Under the pieces are notes generated by a model. That model did no database searches and was not told the DNA's origin. It saw nothing but the letters and a program-made list of their open reading frames with translations. A stretch of 64,000 nt of DNA from G963664115 sp965263045 (lineage in GTDB: Bacteria; Acidobacteriota; Terriglobia; 20CM-2-55-15). The first letter of the stretch is position 1. Each line of letters starts with the position of its first letter. This document shows positions 7,210-16,165 of this stretch, one piece after another. The stretch is taken from assembly GCA_965263045.1 (NCBI GenBank), contig CBDHGK010000023.1, positions 1-64,000 on the forward strand, given 5' to 3'. The position numbers and the translations under genes are program-made.

Positions 7210-9084
7210 TCAGGCGATGGTTTTGCGGGTCCCTCCGGGCGCGGGGTGGATGTCCAATGCGTCATAGATGGCGCGCTGAGGCGGTTCGGCGCGGGTGGCC
7301 TTGCGCACGTGCAGGGTGCGGCCGTCGGCGCAACGGAAGGTGGCGGTGACGCGGTGCTGGCCGCCGAGGATCCGGCGCAGGGTGGACCAACTGGCGTGTT
7401 CCCCGCGTGCGGCCAGGCGGCGGCGGATGACCTGGACGAGTTGGTAGGCGATGACGGTGACGAACAGGTGACCCTCGGCGCGAATGGGCTTGCGGTGATA
7501 GATGGGGCGCAGACCGAGTTCGGATTTCAATGAGCGGAAGACGGCCTCCAGATCGGTGAGGGTGATGTAGGTGCGCCAGAGCGTTTCCTCGTCCCAATCG
7601 GTTTCGCTGCTGCGCAGACAATAGACGCCCGGATGGGTGGCCATCGTGCCCGGGACCGAACGCCGGGTCCAGGTCAGCCCGACCGCGGTATCGCCGGTGT
7701 CGTCGGTGGCGACCTGGACGTCGTAGTGTTGGGCGGCGCCGCGGCTCTGTTGCTTCAACCGCCCGATGCGCTGCCAGACCTGGGCGAGGCGTTTCTGAGT
7801 GCGCGGCCGGGACAGGCCTTCGGAGAGTTGGTCCAGAGCCTGTTCGAAACGCTTCCCAAAGCGCTCGGTCATGGCCTGTTCCTTCTCGGCCCGTTGCTCG
7901 GAATAGCAGTACAAGCGGGCTTCCTGGCCATCCTCGTCCACGGTCTTGTGCAGATGCAGGTCCTCGCCCGAGGCCGTCCGGATCGAGACCGCCGCCTCGG
8001 GATCGAACTGCCGGTCGCGTTGGCGGCTCACCACCAGGTAGCGGTATCCGGCCTCGCGCAACCAGGCGACGCGCTCCTGAGTGGCGATGCCCCGATCCAT
8101 CACCACCAGGGCGTCGCCGGGGGCCTGGAGCGCCTCCAGCATCTGAGGCAGGGTCCGATGCTCGGTCACGTTGCCGGCGAAGACCTGGGAGCGGCGCACG
8201 AAGCCGCTGCCATCGAGCACGAGCCCCAGGGTGAGGAGGGGACAATCCCGGCGCTTGTCCTTGGAATGTCCCCGCTGCGCCTGGGGTTGCTCCTCGGCCT
8301 GACCCTCGAAGTAACTGTTGGTGAGGTCGTAGAGGGTGACCGTGGGCCGCAGATCGAACAGGCTCATCGCCTGCTCGAACAGGTGGGTTTCAATGGCGTC
8401 CCGGTGCGCCATCAGGGCGTCCGAGGCCCGGTACAGTTGCATCGCCCCCATGGTCTCGAAGTCGACCCCCAGCAATTCGCCCAGGCCGCTGCGTTCCCGC
8501 AGCCAGCGGTGCGTCGCCCTTTCCGAGGCGGGCGCGGCCAGACGCCCGATAATCGATCCCGCCGCGGCGGCGCGCAGGTCCGAGGCGGGCGCGGCCAGAC
8601 GCCCGATAATCGATCCCGCCGCGGCGGCGCGCAGGGGGCCGTTGATGCCCAGACGTTGGAACAGTTCCCGCAGCCCCAACCGGTCCATCGCCCACAGGCC
8701 GGCCTGCTCCACGCCCACCGAACGCGGGCGCGTCAGTTCTAGCGAATCCACCTCCACGGTCACGGTCCGCGTCTCGGGGGCGGCGCCGGGGGCGGGGCCG
8801 GAGAGATCGGCTTCGCGGGCGATCAACAGGGCCGCGATGCGTTGGGCTTCCTGCTCCAGGGCGGCCGAATCGTCCGGGATGAGGGCGTATTGTCCGGCAA
8901 GCAGTTCCTCGATCCGGACGCACAACCGGGGCCAGTCCGCCTGCGGGATGTCGAAGTGCCGTCCCAGGTTGAGCCGGGTGCGCTGGCGGACCTTGGCGCC
9001 GATGCGTTCGGAGCGGACGAGGCGGTGGGAGAAGTAGATCTGGCCGTTTTGGGTGCGGCGGGTTTGGGTGCGGCGAACGAACAT
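7210..9084 (-). CDS. IS1634-family transposase
   Basis: A 624-residue DDE transposase of the IS4-superfamily IS1634 group. Signatures are VTLYDLTNSYFEGQ (first Asp), the DALVVMDRGIATQERV block (second Asp) and a late TDLEAVFRSLKSELGLRPIYHRK block (Glu), followed by VTVIAYQLVQVIRRRL. The long N-terminal arm RRTQNGQIYFSHRLVRS is also typical. There is an in-frame 19-residue tandem duplication near residues 150-188 but no stop. A 10-base word TGGCACTACA occurs at 7170-7179 and 9137-9146; it could mark the insertion, but I found no good inverted repeats. Confidence 0.9.
   Translation of the reverse strand: MFVRRTQTRRTQNGQIYFSHRLVRSERIGAKVRQRTRLNLGRHFDIPQADWPRLCVRIEELLAGQYALIPDDSAALEQEAQRIAALLIAREADLSGPAPGAAPETRTVTVEVDSLELTRPRSVGVEQAGLWAMDRLGLRELFQRLGINGPLRAAAAGSIIGRLAAPASDLRAAAAGSIIGRLAAPASERATHRWLRERSGLGELLGVDFETMGAMQLYRASDALMAHRDAIETHLFEQAMSLFDLRPTVTLYDLTNSYFEGQAEEQPQAQRGHSKDKRRDCPLLTLGLVLDGSGFVRRSQVFAGNVTEHRTLPQMLEALQAPGDALVVMDRGIATQERVAWLREAGYRYLVVSRQRDRQFDPEAAVSIRTASGEDLHLHKTVDEDGQEARLYCYSEQRAEKEQAMTERFGKRFEQALDQLSEGLSRPRTQKRLAQVWQRIGRLKQQSRGAAQHYDVQVATDDTGDTAVGLTWTRRSVPGTMATHPGVYCLRSSETDWDEETLWRTYITLTDLEAVFRSLKSELGLRPIYHRKPIRAEGHLFVTVIAYQLVQVIRRRLAARGEHASWSTLRRILGGQHRVTATFRCADGRTLHVRKATRAEPPQRAIYDALDIHPAPGGTRKTIA
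8522..8635 (-). repeat. 57-bp perfect tandem duplication inside the IS1634 transposase
   Basis: Two adjacent identical 57-base units (8522-8578 and 8579-8635) encode a duplicated 19-residue stretch including AAAGSIIGRLAAPAS. The frame is preserved. Ordinary IS1634 transposases need only one copy, so this is probably a recent slippage or unequal-crossover event whose effect on activity is unknown. Confidence 0.95.
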
Positions 9085-9215
9085 GGGAACACGATACCGG
9101 GGTGCGCAAGCGAATTCAACCCCAACATAACGATTATGGCACTACATTCGTCACCTCAACCAGGAATCAACAACTTACGGGGTTTTCGGCCCAAAATGGC
9201 GAAAATCGCACCCGA

Positions 9216-9449
9216 TCAAGCGGCAAATGGGTAAACATGGGCTAACAATTTGGCGGCGTGGTGGGCAGACACAAGTGCCAACGAGTCGATGTCATCATCG
9301 TGTATTGGCAGGGCCGCATGTTCCAGAACCGACGCCGCCTCTGGTCCTGCCAAGGTCACTGCCGCGTGCAATTTGTCGCGAGCTGGCCCCGTTAACAAGA
9401 ATTCCATGGCATCGATCCGTTCTCGATCTGTGGCACTCTTCGAGCTCAT
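9216..9449 (-). CDS. small soluble hypothetical protein
   Basis: A 77-residue protein starting at the ATG at 9449, 11 bases after a strong AAGGAGGT. It is Ala/His-rich and helical (LEHAALPIHDDDIDSLALVS, HHAAKLLAHVYP). It follows the tiny membrane protein ending at 9459 by nine bases, so the two are probably co-transcribed. No family recognised. Confidence 0.6.
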   Translation of the reverse strand: MSSKSATDRERIDAMEFLLTGPARDKLHAAVTLAGPEAASVLEHAALPIHDDDIDSLALVSAHHAAKLLAHVYPFAA

Positions 9450-9458
9450 GATTGATTG

Positions 9459-9569
9459 TTACCTCCTTCTAAATCTAAATGCCGACCAGAGGAAGAATGC
9501 GGCCATCAGAAATCCGAGGAGGATGACCCACCTTCCTCGGGATACGAACAACGGCAACAAGGCATCCAT
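9459..9569 (-). CDS. tiny single-span membrane protein
   Basis: A 36-residue frame, start ATG at 9569 with an AGGA nine bases upstream. Residues 12-30 (RGRWVILLGFLMAAFFLW) form one hydrophobic helix, followed by a basic tail FRFRRR, so the C-terminus should stay in the cytoplasm. It overlaps no other convincing gene and is coupled to the 77-residue protein downstream. A small-toxin or membrane-anchor role is possible but not shown. Confidence 0.38.
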   Translation of the reverse strand: MDALLPLFVSRGRWVILLGFLMAAFFLWSAFRFRRR

Positions 9570-9595
9570 CGGCGTTAGTCCTGTCGAAGGGCTAA

Positions 9596-9830
9596 CTATA
9601 CCACTAGCTCTTCGAGTGGCCAGACCCGCTCTGTGATCCTCGCCTCCATCGCTGACGTGCCCCCCCCGGCTTCCGTGGATCCGCACGAAGTTGTTCCAAG
9701 TGACGTAGAGCGCGTCGCCCAGGTTCTGCAGCTTGCGGGAGACGGGCCGCAGGCGAGGCCTTCTTCGCCGGCCGTGCTCTGGCGCCAGGGCCGCGCCGGG
9801 CCAAGAAAGCAATACTCGCCACTATAAGGG
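9596..9830 (-). pseudogene. IS1-type transposase relic with a poly-C frameshift
   Basis: Two overlapping minus-strand frames together give the C-terminus of an IS1-like transposase. One frame has RPVSRKLQNLGDALYVTWNN then FVRIHG; the other continues TSAMEARITERVWPLEELV, which matches the usual end (TPAMEAG...W..EELV). The frame changes at a run of eight C residues near 9660-9667, a classic slippage site. The N-terminal half is absent. Confidence 0.6.
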
Positions 9831-9866
9831 GGTCGAAGAAAACCTAAACCTACACCTTCCCATCCT

Positions 9867-9946
9867 GAACACTGATTCCAATCTATCGTGAACATCGATT
9901 CCGGGGATCCTGAACGCGGATTCCGGCGATCGCGAACACTCGTCGG
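9867..9946. repeat. 22-bp-period repeats, relic IS21-type end
   Basis: GAAC words start at 9867, 9890, 9912 and 9934 (spacing 23, 22, 22), each followed by a similar ATTCC-containing body. Such arrays are typical transposase-binding repeats at IS21-family tips. No accompanying istA/istB is present, so this is a stranded end about 140 bases left of the IS5 copy. Confidence 0.5.
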
Positions 9947-10080
9947 TAGCGAAGTTTGGAGCCGTTGGGTTCTCCTGCAAGCAGAGAGTTGTTTCCTCCC
10001 TCCAGAGTGAAGTCTAGGAACGCCTCACGAATCCTGTTCGACATGTCGTTGGCGTACGATTGATTTCGATGACGTAAAAA

Positions 10081-11184
10081 AGCGTTGTTGCATGGATCGG
10101 GGCGGGGATGGAATTCCCCCTTTCCCCAAGCTGTAGCTCAGGCGATGCGTTCGAACACAGGCCGTCCGAGTGCGGTCATTGTGTTCAGGACTTTCTGGCC
10201 GACCTGGATCTCCGTGATTTGCCTGGAGAAGCTGCGGGATTGGAGTCTACGGCCGATGACACCCTTCCAACGGCCGAACTGCGTTTCTATCCGGCTGCGC
10301 TGGTTGTACCCTGTGGCAACTTGCCAGGCCATGCGGCCATTGCGGCGGATCTGGGCAATATGGCGATCCCGAACGGTTGGATCCCGCGCCGATTGCGGTC
10401 GGATCACTGCGTTCTTTGGCGGCGGTATAACCACATCCAGGGTCTCCCCATACCGATGTCTCAACATATCCCGTGTGGACGCTCCATCATAGGCGCCGTC
10501 AGCCAGGAAGCCCGTGACCGAGGCATCGAGTTGATCCAGGAGCCCGGGTAAGGCGGTGCTGTCTCCAACGTCATCGTGAGTGAGGTCGGCGCAAACAATC
10601 GCACCGCTATGGAGGTCCAGTCCGAGGTGGAGTTTGCGCCAGCGGCGGCGTATTCCCCTGGTTTTATGCTTCTGCGCGAGCCATGCTCCTTCGCCGAAGA
10701 TCTTGAGGCCGGTACTGTCCACCACCAGATGGACAGTCACAGACGCGGCTTGCCTCATCGCCTGAGCGATGTTCAAGCCGTTTGCGCGACGTGACAGTGT
10801 GGAGTAATCCGGCACCCGTATATCCAGCCCCATGAGCGTGCCGATGGAACCCATCAGCCCCTGCGTTTGTCACAACCCAATCCGATACGTCGTGCGCAAC
10901 GTCAAGCATGTCTCGATCGCCAGATCCGAGTATCTCCGCTGGCCACCCCGTGACGTGCGGCGCGGCGCGCTCCACACACTTTGAGCCTCCTCACTGACCC
11001 AGATCGTCAGATCACCCCGCTGGCGCAGGCTCTCGTTATATTCCGCCCAGTTGATCACCCGCTACTGCGCCTTATCAAACTTGTGCCGTCGGGCTGCGTT
11101 GAACTTATGTGGCATCTAAGTTATCCCCGGTGTTGAAAAACACGATGATAAGGCATCCTTCGGGATGATCCATGCAACAACGCT
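10081..11184 (-). mobile_element. IS5-family insertion sequence (decayed)
   Basis: An element of about 1.1 kb bounded by perfect 18-base inverted repeats: AGCGTTGTTGCATGGATC at 10081-10098 and its inverse at 11167-11184. It contains one transposase gene broken by two in-frame stops and so cannot move on its own unless helped in trans. It lies just before a 5'-truncated plus-strand frame at 11188 and may have disrupted that gene. Confidence 0.88.
10138..11115 (-). pseudogene. IS5-family transposase, two nonsense mutations
   Basis: From the ATG at 11115 the frame reads MPHKFNAARRHKF, then a TAG at codon 18, then NWAEYNESLRQRGDLTIW, a TGA at codon 82 in place of the usual Arg in GLRQTQGL, then an intact DDE core (HLVVDSTGLKIFGEG, DGAYDG, IETQFGRWK). 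All three pieces are in one frame. A CGA-to-TGA transition explains the second stop. Otherwise full length for the family. Confidence 0.85.
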
Positions 11185-11187
11185 TAT

Positions 11188-11517
11188 CCGGAGTACGTCC
11201 ACCTCTGCTCGTTCGCTCACGGGCTGCCCTTGGCAAATCTCTACAAGAACCTGTTCAACGACCGCTCGCCGCACCGTGTGCTCATGACGACCGGCGACGT
11301 TCAGAAGAAGTTCGACCAGGAAGTGCTCGGCCTCTGCTACATCGTGAGCAATCTCAGCATTGCGCAAGCGACGGCCGAGATCATCCCGTTCTATGCCGAC
11401 GACGTGGAGCGCCGCTCGGCCGCCACGCAGTTATGGAACGAGATGTCGGAGACGAACCTAATCGGGAAAGCGATCTGGAACATACGGACAAAAGCTCTGC
11501 TCGGCGTGATCGGCTAG
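11188..11517 (+). pseudogene. 3' part of a gene lying against the IS5 end
   Basis: The frame is open from the IS5 border (EYVHLCSFAHGLPLANLYKN) to a stop at 11517 and reads like coding sequence, ending WNIRTKALLGVIG. The only possible start inside (TTG at 11230) lies within an apparently conserved stretch, so the true start was probably lost with the IS5 insertion. The 5' half was not recognised left of the element. Family unknown. Confidence 0.4.
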
Positions 11518-11522
11518 GCTGA

Positions 11523-11941
11523 GGCGATGGGGCTCGTCTGACTTCGAATCTCGCTCGTTTCCAGGGCACGTCGACGACGCGATGGTTCATTGCCTCCGTA
11601 AGCTTCCCCATCAAGCGGACAGTTACCAGTGAGACTGGCCAGGCGCTTGACCCGCCCCCAAGGGTTGAGCCAGTTCTTATGAGAGAGCTGGGCTCATGAT
11701 CAGTCCGTTCAGTGACACTGGGCTGATGGCTGCCGGCGCCGCCGGCTCCAGATACGCGACGAGCTGGTTCCCGGCGTTGAGCAGTTCCTGCTCGTGGATG
11801 ATGTTGGAACGGCCGAAGATGGCGTGGGTATTGGGGCCAGTGAGGAGCATGGCGACCCGCTCGGGCACCTCGGAGCGGGTCAGGCTGCAGGCGAACCGCC
11901 CCGGGTTCGTGAGGGGCCCTTGTTCCTTGCGGCGCGAGGAT
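11523..11941. other. region without a confident gene
   Basis: This stretch holds only a minus-strand frame ending at 11677 with a plausible sequence (TGPNTHAIFGRSNIIHEQEL). It lacks a credible start and may be a gene remnant. Nothing else is recognisable. Confidence 0.4.
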
Positions 11942-12000
11942 TCAGGAGCCGTGTCTAGTCCACACTGCCCACCCCTTCCCAATCAGTCTGGGAATCCCCA

Positions 12001-13551
12001 CTAGCAGCCTGTCGGACTAGAAAGCGCCCATTGAGCGTCGACGAATCGACGATTGAACGTTTGCAGGGCGATTCGGTGGAGAAGCGCCTGGAAAGGCTGT
12101 AATTCGACGTTTCCGGGCCTGCGCAGGCATCCGGAGCGGCGTTTTCCCGACCGGGGACGGGATCGGGAACGCGGAGCGACGGTCGGCGACGTGCGCTGCC
12201 GGGAGAGATTGAAGAGCCGCTTCAGATTCCAGGCCATGCTGACCAGGGTCCATTCTCCGGAGACGTCGTCGAGTCCTCGGAGGTGAAACTGTCGAAATCC
12301 CAGCACCGACTTGATGATTCCGAACACCGGCTCGACCGTCGACTTCCGCTGGGCGTAGATGGCCCGGCCTTCCCGCGTCGATAATCGATGCGCCATCGCC
12401 TCGATCGGGCCGGCATCGGAAGACAACGGTGGAGGTTCGGTCCAACGCTGTTCGACCGGCGGGTGATGGCGCTCCCGCCCCATGGCAATGTAGGGCGTCA
12501 CGCCGGCGGCCGCGCAGGCCTTCACGTTGGCTTCGCTGTAATAGCCGTTGTCGGCCAGCAGCCCGCCCACGGGTCCGAGCGGTTCGGCCAGTTCTTCCAG
12601 AGCCTTCAGCGCCGGCTCCACTTCTTGTTTGTCGTTGGCGTGAGTGGTGACGGTTTCGGTGACCACCAGCATGGTCCCGGTATCCACTCCTGCCTGCACG
12701 TTGTAGGCTTGCTGGAAACTCTTCCCACCGGCGGGCATGATGCGCGATTCCTCGTCGGTCAGATTGATCTGGTCGTTTGGGCGCACGCCCGCTTCGGGCG
12801 GTTTCGGTGGCTTCCCTCCAGGCCGTTTCCCCGTCTCCTTGGCCCGGGCCTCGCGTTTGGCCATCTTGGCCTCGTATTCGGCCTGCTCGGCGGCATGGCG
12901 TTCGGCCGCCCGCGCTTCCAGCTTCGCCTTCGCCTCCGCAATCGCCTTCAGGCGGTCTTCCCGCCGCTTCAGTTCCTCCGGGATGTCCATCCCCTCGGGC
13001 ACTGCCGCGTCGGCCGCCGCCGCCATCGCCATCAACCGCGCCACTTCCGCCTTCAGTTGCTGTTCCAGTTCGGTCGCATGCCCCCAACTCAAGGCGCTGT
13101 GCTTCGACGCATTCGCCTGCACCTTGCTTCCATCCAGGCTGATCTTCCCCAGATTCAGAAAACCCATCGTTCGTGCCAACAACAAAATCTGCACGAACAA
13201 CGGCTTCAACTGTCTCAGAAACCGTTTCCGGAACGTGGCGATCGTGTCGTGATCCGGATGCGTGTTGGCTGCGATATACCGGAACGCCAGCGAATCGTAG
13301 GTCGCCTCTTCCAGCTTCCGGCTCGCAAACACTCCCGTCGCGTATCCGTAAAACAGCAACGCCAACAGCATCTCGGGATGGTAGGCCTTCGATCCTCTCC
13401 CCGCGTACGGCATCTCCAACTCATGCAGGTCCAGCTTCGACGCCACCTCCACCACAAACCGCGCCAAATGCTGTTCCGGAAGCCAATCCTGCACCGACGG
13501 TGGCAACAAGTACGCGGTGTCTCGATCCACAGCTCGGAATCGTTCGCTCAT
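12001..13551 (-). CDS. IS1182-family transposase
   Basis: A 516-residue DDE transposase. The N-terminal domain has DTAYLLPPSVQDWLPEQHLA and YHPEMLLALLFYGYATGVF; a central coiled, Ala/Glu-rich insert follows (about residues 190-260); then DEESRIMPAGGKSFQQAYN and STVEPVFGIIKSVLGFRQF complete the core. The ATG at 13551 has an AAAAGGAGC just upstream and is preferred to a start at 13581. The frame reads through the terminal inverted repeat, and its TAG stop is supplied by the flanking CTAG target site. Confidence 0.93.
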   Translation of the reverse strand: MSERFRAVDRDTAYLLPPSVQDWLPEQHLARFVVEVASKLDLHELEMPYAGRGSKAYHPEMLLALLFYGYATGVFASRKLEEATYDSLAFRYIAANTHPDHDTIATFRKRFLRQLKPLFVQILLLARTMGFLNLGKISLDGSKVQANASKHSALSWGHATELEQQLKAEVARLMAMAAAADAAVPEGMDIPEELKRREDRLKAIAEAKAKLEARAAERHAAEQAEYEAKMAKREARAKETGKRPGGKPPKPPEAGVRPNDQINLTDEESRIMPAGGKSFQQAYNVQAGVDTGTMLVVTETVTTHANDKQEVEPALKALEELAEPLGPVGGLLADNGYYSEANVKACAAAGVTPYIAMGRERHHPPVEQRWTEPPPLSSDAGPIEAMAHRLSTREGRAIYAQRKSTVEPVFGIIKSVLGFRQFHLRGLDDVSGEWTLVSMAWNLKRLFNLSRQRTSPTVAPRSRSRPRSGKRRSGCLRRPGNVELQPFQALLHRIALQTFNRRFVDAQWALSSPTGC

Positions 13552-13608
13552 GCTCCTTTTCTTCCCACACTCGACGTCCAAATCAGGTCCCGAAAGTCCG
13601 ACAGGCTG
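12005..13608 (-). mobile_element. IS1182-family insertion sequence with CTAG duplication
   Basis: A 1.6-kb element with 14-base perfect terminal inverted repeats, CAGCCTGTCGGACT at 12005-12018 and its inverse at 13595-13608. It is flanked by CTAG at 12001-12004 and 13609-13612. The interrupted host reading frame is restored by removing the IS plus one CTAG, which supports these limits. The same tips and CTAG flanks mark the MITE at 46728-46849. Confidence 0.92.
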
Positions 13609-14342
13609 CTAGGAGTAGATATGGGATCAGGCCATAGATCATGACGCCCGGATGGCCGAACAGCCCCCCCACGAGGCTCCCGGCGACCGCCACGGGGGTG
13701 GCCAGGATCGTCGCGCCCAGCAGCAGCGTGCGGAACCGACCGGTCGTGCCGCGGAGGAGGCGTTCCACCACCCAGCCAATGAGCCAGCCCGTGACGAAAA
13801 ACAGGCCCAGCCCGATCCACATCAGCGGATTCACCAACTGCAGCGGGGCCGTGGTGTCTCCAAAGCGGTAGAGCGCGAGGAGGGTTTGCAGAGCCACCAT
13901 GCCCATCCCGCATCGCACAGGAACCCCCCAGGTGCGCCACGTCATCATGGGATCATTGGAGAGACACGGGTTCGCAATCGCCGAGACCGACATACGCGTG
14001 TCGTTGGCATATGGTTTCTGGGTGGTGCTGGCTGTTGCACGACGTGCGAACCTCCGGCGAGTACGCTGCAGGTACTCCGGCGTCACGCCGGCATGTTCCG
14101 GCGAGAATGTCCCTGGGCGCTGTCAAGTTTGAAGCCGAAAATACCAGCGCAGGCAGAGGAGAATGATGTCGTCTTCGAACCAACGTCCGGCAAATAGAGG
14201 ATTCCGTTCAGTTTTCCGATGCGCCATAACCCATTATCGCCCCGTCCTTTCCCTGTCTGCACCAGAACCCTCCGACGCCACGGTCGCCGCCCGAGCCCCA
14301 AGAACTGTAGCACTTGCAGTCGGTAACGGAGACAATTGTCGT

Positions 14343-14828
14343 ATGGCTGGACACATTGTGATCGCGCTCCTGCTGGGCCTGCTGGCAGCACTCTCCCCAT
14401 CGACGGTGTTGGCCCAGGAGATGCGCTTCGGTTTCTTTGATGCGACGGTCGATGTCGAACGCATCGGCGCAAACAGCTACCCGGGATTCAGCATCGGCGG
14501 CTCGGTGCCCGTCGCGGCAGCGTTTCCCGTTTCCGTCTATGCCCGGTACAACCGGGACTACGGGTCAGACCAGAAGTTGACCGACTACGTGGTACCATCG
14601 CTGCAGCTTGGCGGTGCGGTACGCGCCGTCTCGATGCGCAACCTCGCAGTAGCGCTGCGACTTGGCGTCATTCGCGCTTACCTGAAGAGCACAACGCTGA
14701 CCACCCCCACAGTAGGAGCAGGCGTGACGCTGGGCGGGCGTTACGGACTAGCGGCCAGCATCGACTACGGAACCAACGACGGGGTGACGACCATCGCATC
14801 AATGATGGGGTTCTACGTCAGGTTCTAG
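14343..14828 (+). CDS. exported beta-barrel-like protein
   Basis: A 161-residue protein with a clear signal peptide: hydrophobic IVIALLLGLLAALSP followed by a cleavage-type VLAQ near residue 24. The mature part is made of alternating amphipathic strands (FPVSVYARYNRDYG, LAVALRLGVIRAY, GVTLGGRYGLAASIDYG) and ends in GFYVRF, with the terminal Phe typical of outer-membrane barrels. GGAG lies 11 bases before the ATG. It is followed by a second barrel-like gene. A structural or adhesin-type role is possible; substrate unknown. Confidence 0.6.
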   Translation: MAGHIVIALLLGLLAALSPSTVLAQEMRFGFFDATVDVERIGANSYPGFSIGGSVPVAAAFPVSVYARYNRDYGSDQKLTDYVVPSLQLGGAVRAVSMRNLAVALRLGVIRAYLKSTTLTTPTVGAGVTLGGRYGLAASIDYGTNDGVTTIASMMGFYVRF

Positions 14829-15009
14829 CTCCGGCGGTTGCTCACGGACCGCCACCGTTGAACGCCAGCAAACTGCGGAGGACCTCGTCGTTCGCGCCAC
14901 CGTCCCAGACGGCGCTTGGGGTTCACACAATAGTTGAGCGCTCAAGGCAACGAGAAACGATCAGCGATGGCATGTCCCGGGCACGGGGCAGTCCGAGTAG
15001 GAGATTTCC

Positions 15010-15897
15010 ATGCGTTTTGCATCGTTCATCGCATCCGCCGTCGGTGGAATCCTGATCCTTTGTCCCATCGTCGGCATCGCGGCCCAGGGGCCACCGCGTT
15101 CCGGGTGGTACCTCGGCGGAGGCATCGGATCAAATTGGGCGTCCGACATGGACCAGGAGGGCTGGAATCGGGACCCGCTCTGCTATCCGACGGACGCGTG
15201 TTTCGATGCGAACCCCGTTCCAGAAATCCCGGGATACCGCTGGCGCTACGATATTGCCGCGGCCGCCGGAGCCGCGTTCGAGGTTGCGGCAGGCCGTATG
15301 TTCGATCGCACACGCCTGGAGCTATCGCTCGCGCAGCGGAAGAACGGCCTCGACCAGATGTTCCGCAGCATCACCGATTACGATGGGACACCCATAGAAG
15401 AACGCCGCGGCGGCACGGTCGTATCCAATAGCCGGGCGTCGATCGATAATCGCACCGTACGTACCCTTGCGCTCAATGCGTACTACGATTTTCCGGTTGC
15501 GGACCGCGCGCTTTTCTCTCCATACGTGGGTGCTGGACTCGGCCCCGCGTTCGTCAAGGTGTCCGGGGTGCGGTTCTCTAGCGATTACGCGGACACATCG
15601 GGCAATGCTCCAGCTTACGACCCTCCCCTGTCGTTCTACAACAGCCGCCAGGACGCCGACCTGTCCGCCATGATCCTAGCCGGGCACCTGCATGCGGGCG
15701 TCGACTACAGCCTCACCGACAAGACATTGTTGGGACTGAAGCTGACCTACTCGATGATGGGCAATGTCGAAGACAGCAGCGGATACTCGCTTCACCCGTT
15801 TCATGGGCGGGACCCCGTCCTCTCCAACCACAACGCCTTCACCGGCACGCGTTCGTGGACGTTGATGCTGACAGTCAAACGCCGGTTCGCCTACTGA
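15010..15897 (+). CDS. outer-membrane beta-barrel protein
   Basis: A 295-residue protein with a signal peptide (FIASAVGGILILCPIVGIAA). The mature protein begins with GWYLGGGIGSNWAS, a common first strand of OmpA/opacity-type barrels, has repeated amphipathic strands (LALNAYYDFPVAD, FSPYVGAGLGPAFVKVSG, HLHAGVDYSLTDKTLLGLKL) and ends LMLTVKRRFAY with a terminal aromatic. GGAG precedes the ATG at a good distance. The two barrel genes share a strand but are 180 bases apart. Confidence 0.72.
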   Translation: MRFASFIASAVGGILILCPIVGIAAQGPPRSGWYLGGGIGSNWASDMDQEGWNRDPLCYPTDACFDANPVPEIPGYRWRYDIAAAAGAAFEVAAGRMFDRTRLELSLAQRKNGLDQMFRSITDYDGTPIEERRGGTVVSNSRASIDNRTVRTLALNAYYDFPVADRALFSPYVGAGLGPAFVKVSGVRFSSDYADTSGNAPAYDPPLSFYNSRQDADLSAMILAGHLHAGVDYSLTDKTLLGLKLTYSMMGNVEDSSGYSLHPFHGRDPVLSNHNAFTGTRSWTLMLTVKRRFAY

Positions 15898-15971
15898 GCC
15901 GGCCCATCGGATCGCAGGTCGGATTGCCTTCTTCATGATTGACCCGGCCGGGGGTGTTTGTACCAACCGAA

Positions 15972-16090
15972 GTGAGAGAGAATCTCATAGAGAAGGTCAT
16001 CGAGGCTGTCAGGCAGTGGCGTTTTCGGTCCGGAACGGCGGGCCGATAGATGTCGCGCTCACGATTGAGGTCAACTTTAATCTCCGCTAA
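15972..16090 (+). pseudogene. TonB C-terminal domain relic, frameshifted
   Basis: One frame gives ENLIEKVIEAVRQWRFRSGT and the next frame continues GPIDVALTIEVNFNLR before a TAA at 16088. This is the typical end of energy-transducer TonB-like proteins (VRQWRF...P...VNFNLR) with one base lost in between near 16040. The rest of the gene is absent. It implies that sequence from a Gram-negative envelope gene was once here. Confidence 0.6.
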
Positions 16091-16165
16091 GGAGCCTCTA
16101 CTTCACGCACGGGTCTCACGGTGATAGCGGCTCGAGGGGGCGCTCAACGTGGCAGGCCGCTAGCT

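Larger units (their letters stand above)
11942..13945 (-). pseudogene. multispanning membrane protein split by the IS1182 insertion
   Basis: The 5' part runs from about 13945 (MTWRTWGVPV; an ATG at 13948 is equally possible) to 13609 and encodes at least three hydrophobic helices (LMWIGLGLFFVTGWLIGWVV, LLLGATILATPVAVAGSLVG, VMIYGLIPYLLL). Deleting the IS and one CTAG copy restores the frame: it continues VGIPRLIGKGWAVWTRHGS and stops at 11942. The ancestral product was about 135 residues. This is a small inner-membrane protein of unknown family whose last 20 residues are separated by the insertion. Confidence 0.7.

Noticed and set aside
7170..9146. TGGCACTACA direct repeat as a proven target duplication of IS1634.
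   Set aside because: Ten bases is longer than I expect for this family and no matching inverted tips were found inside it, so it stays only a hint.
12388..13644. A 418-codon open frame antisense to the IS1182 transposase.
   Set aside because: It mirrors the transposase in a GC-rich gene, has Arg/His/Leu-rich composition and no family resemblance.
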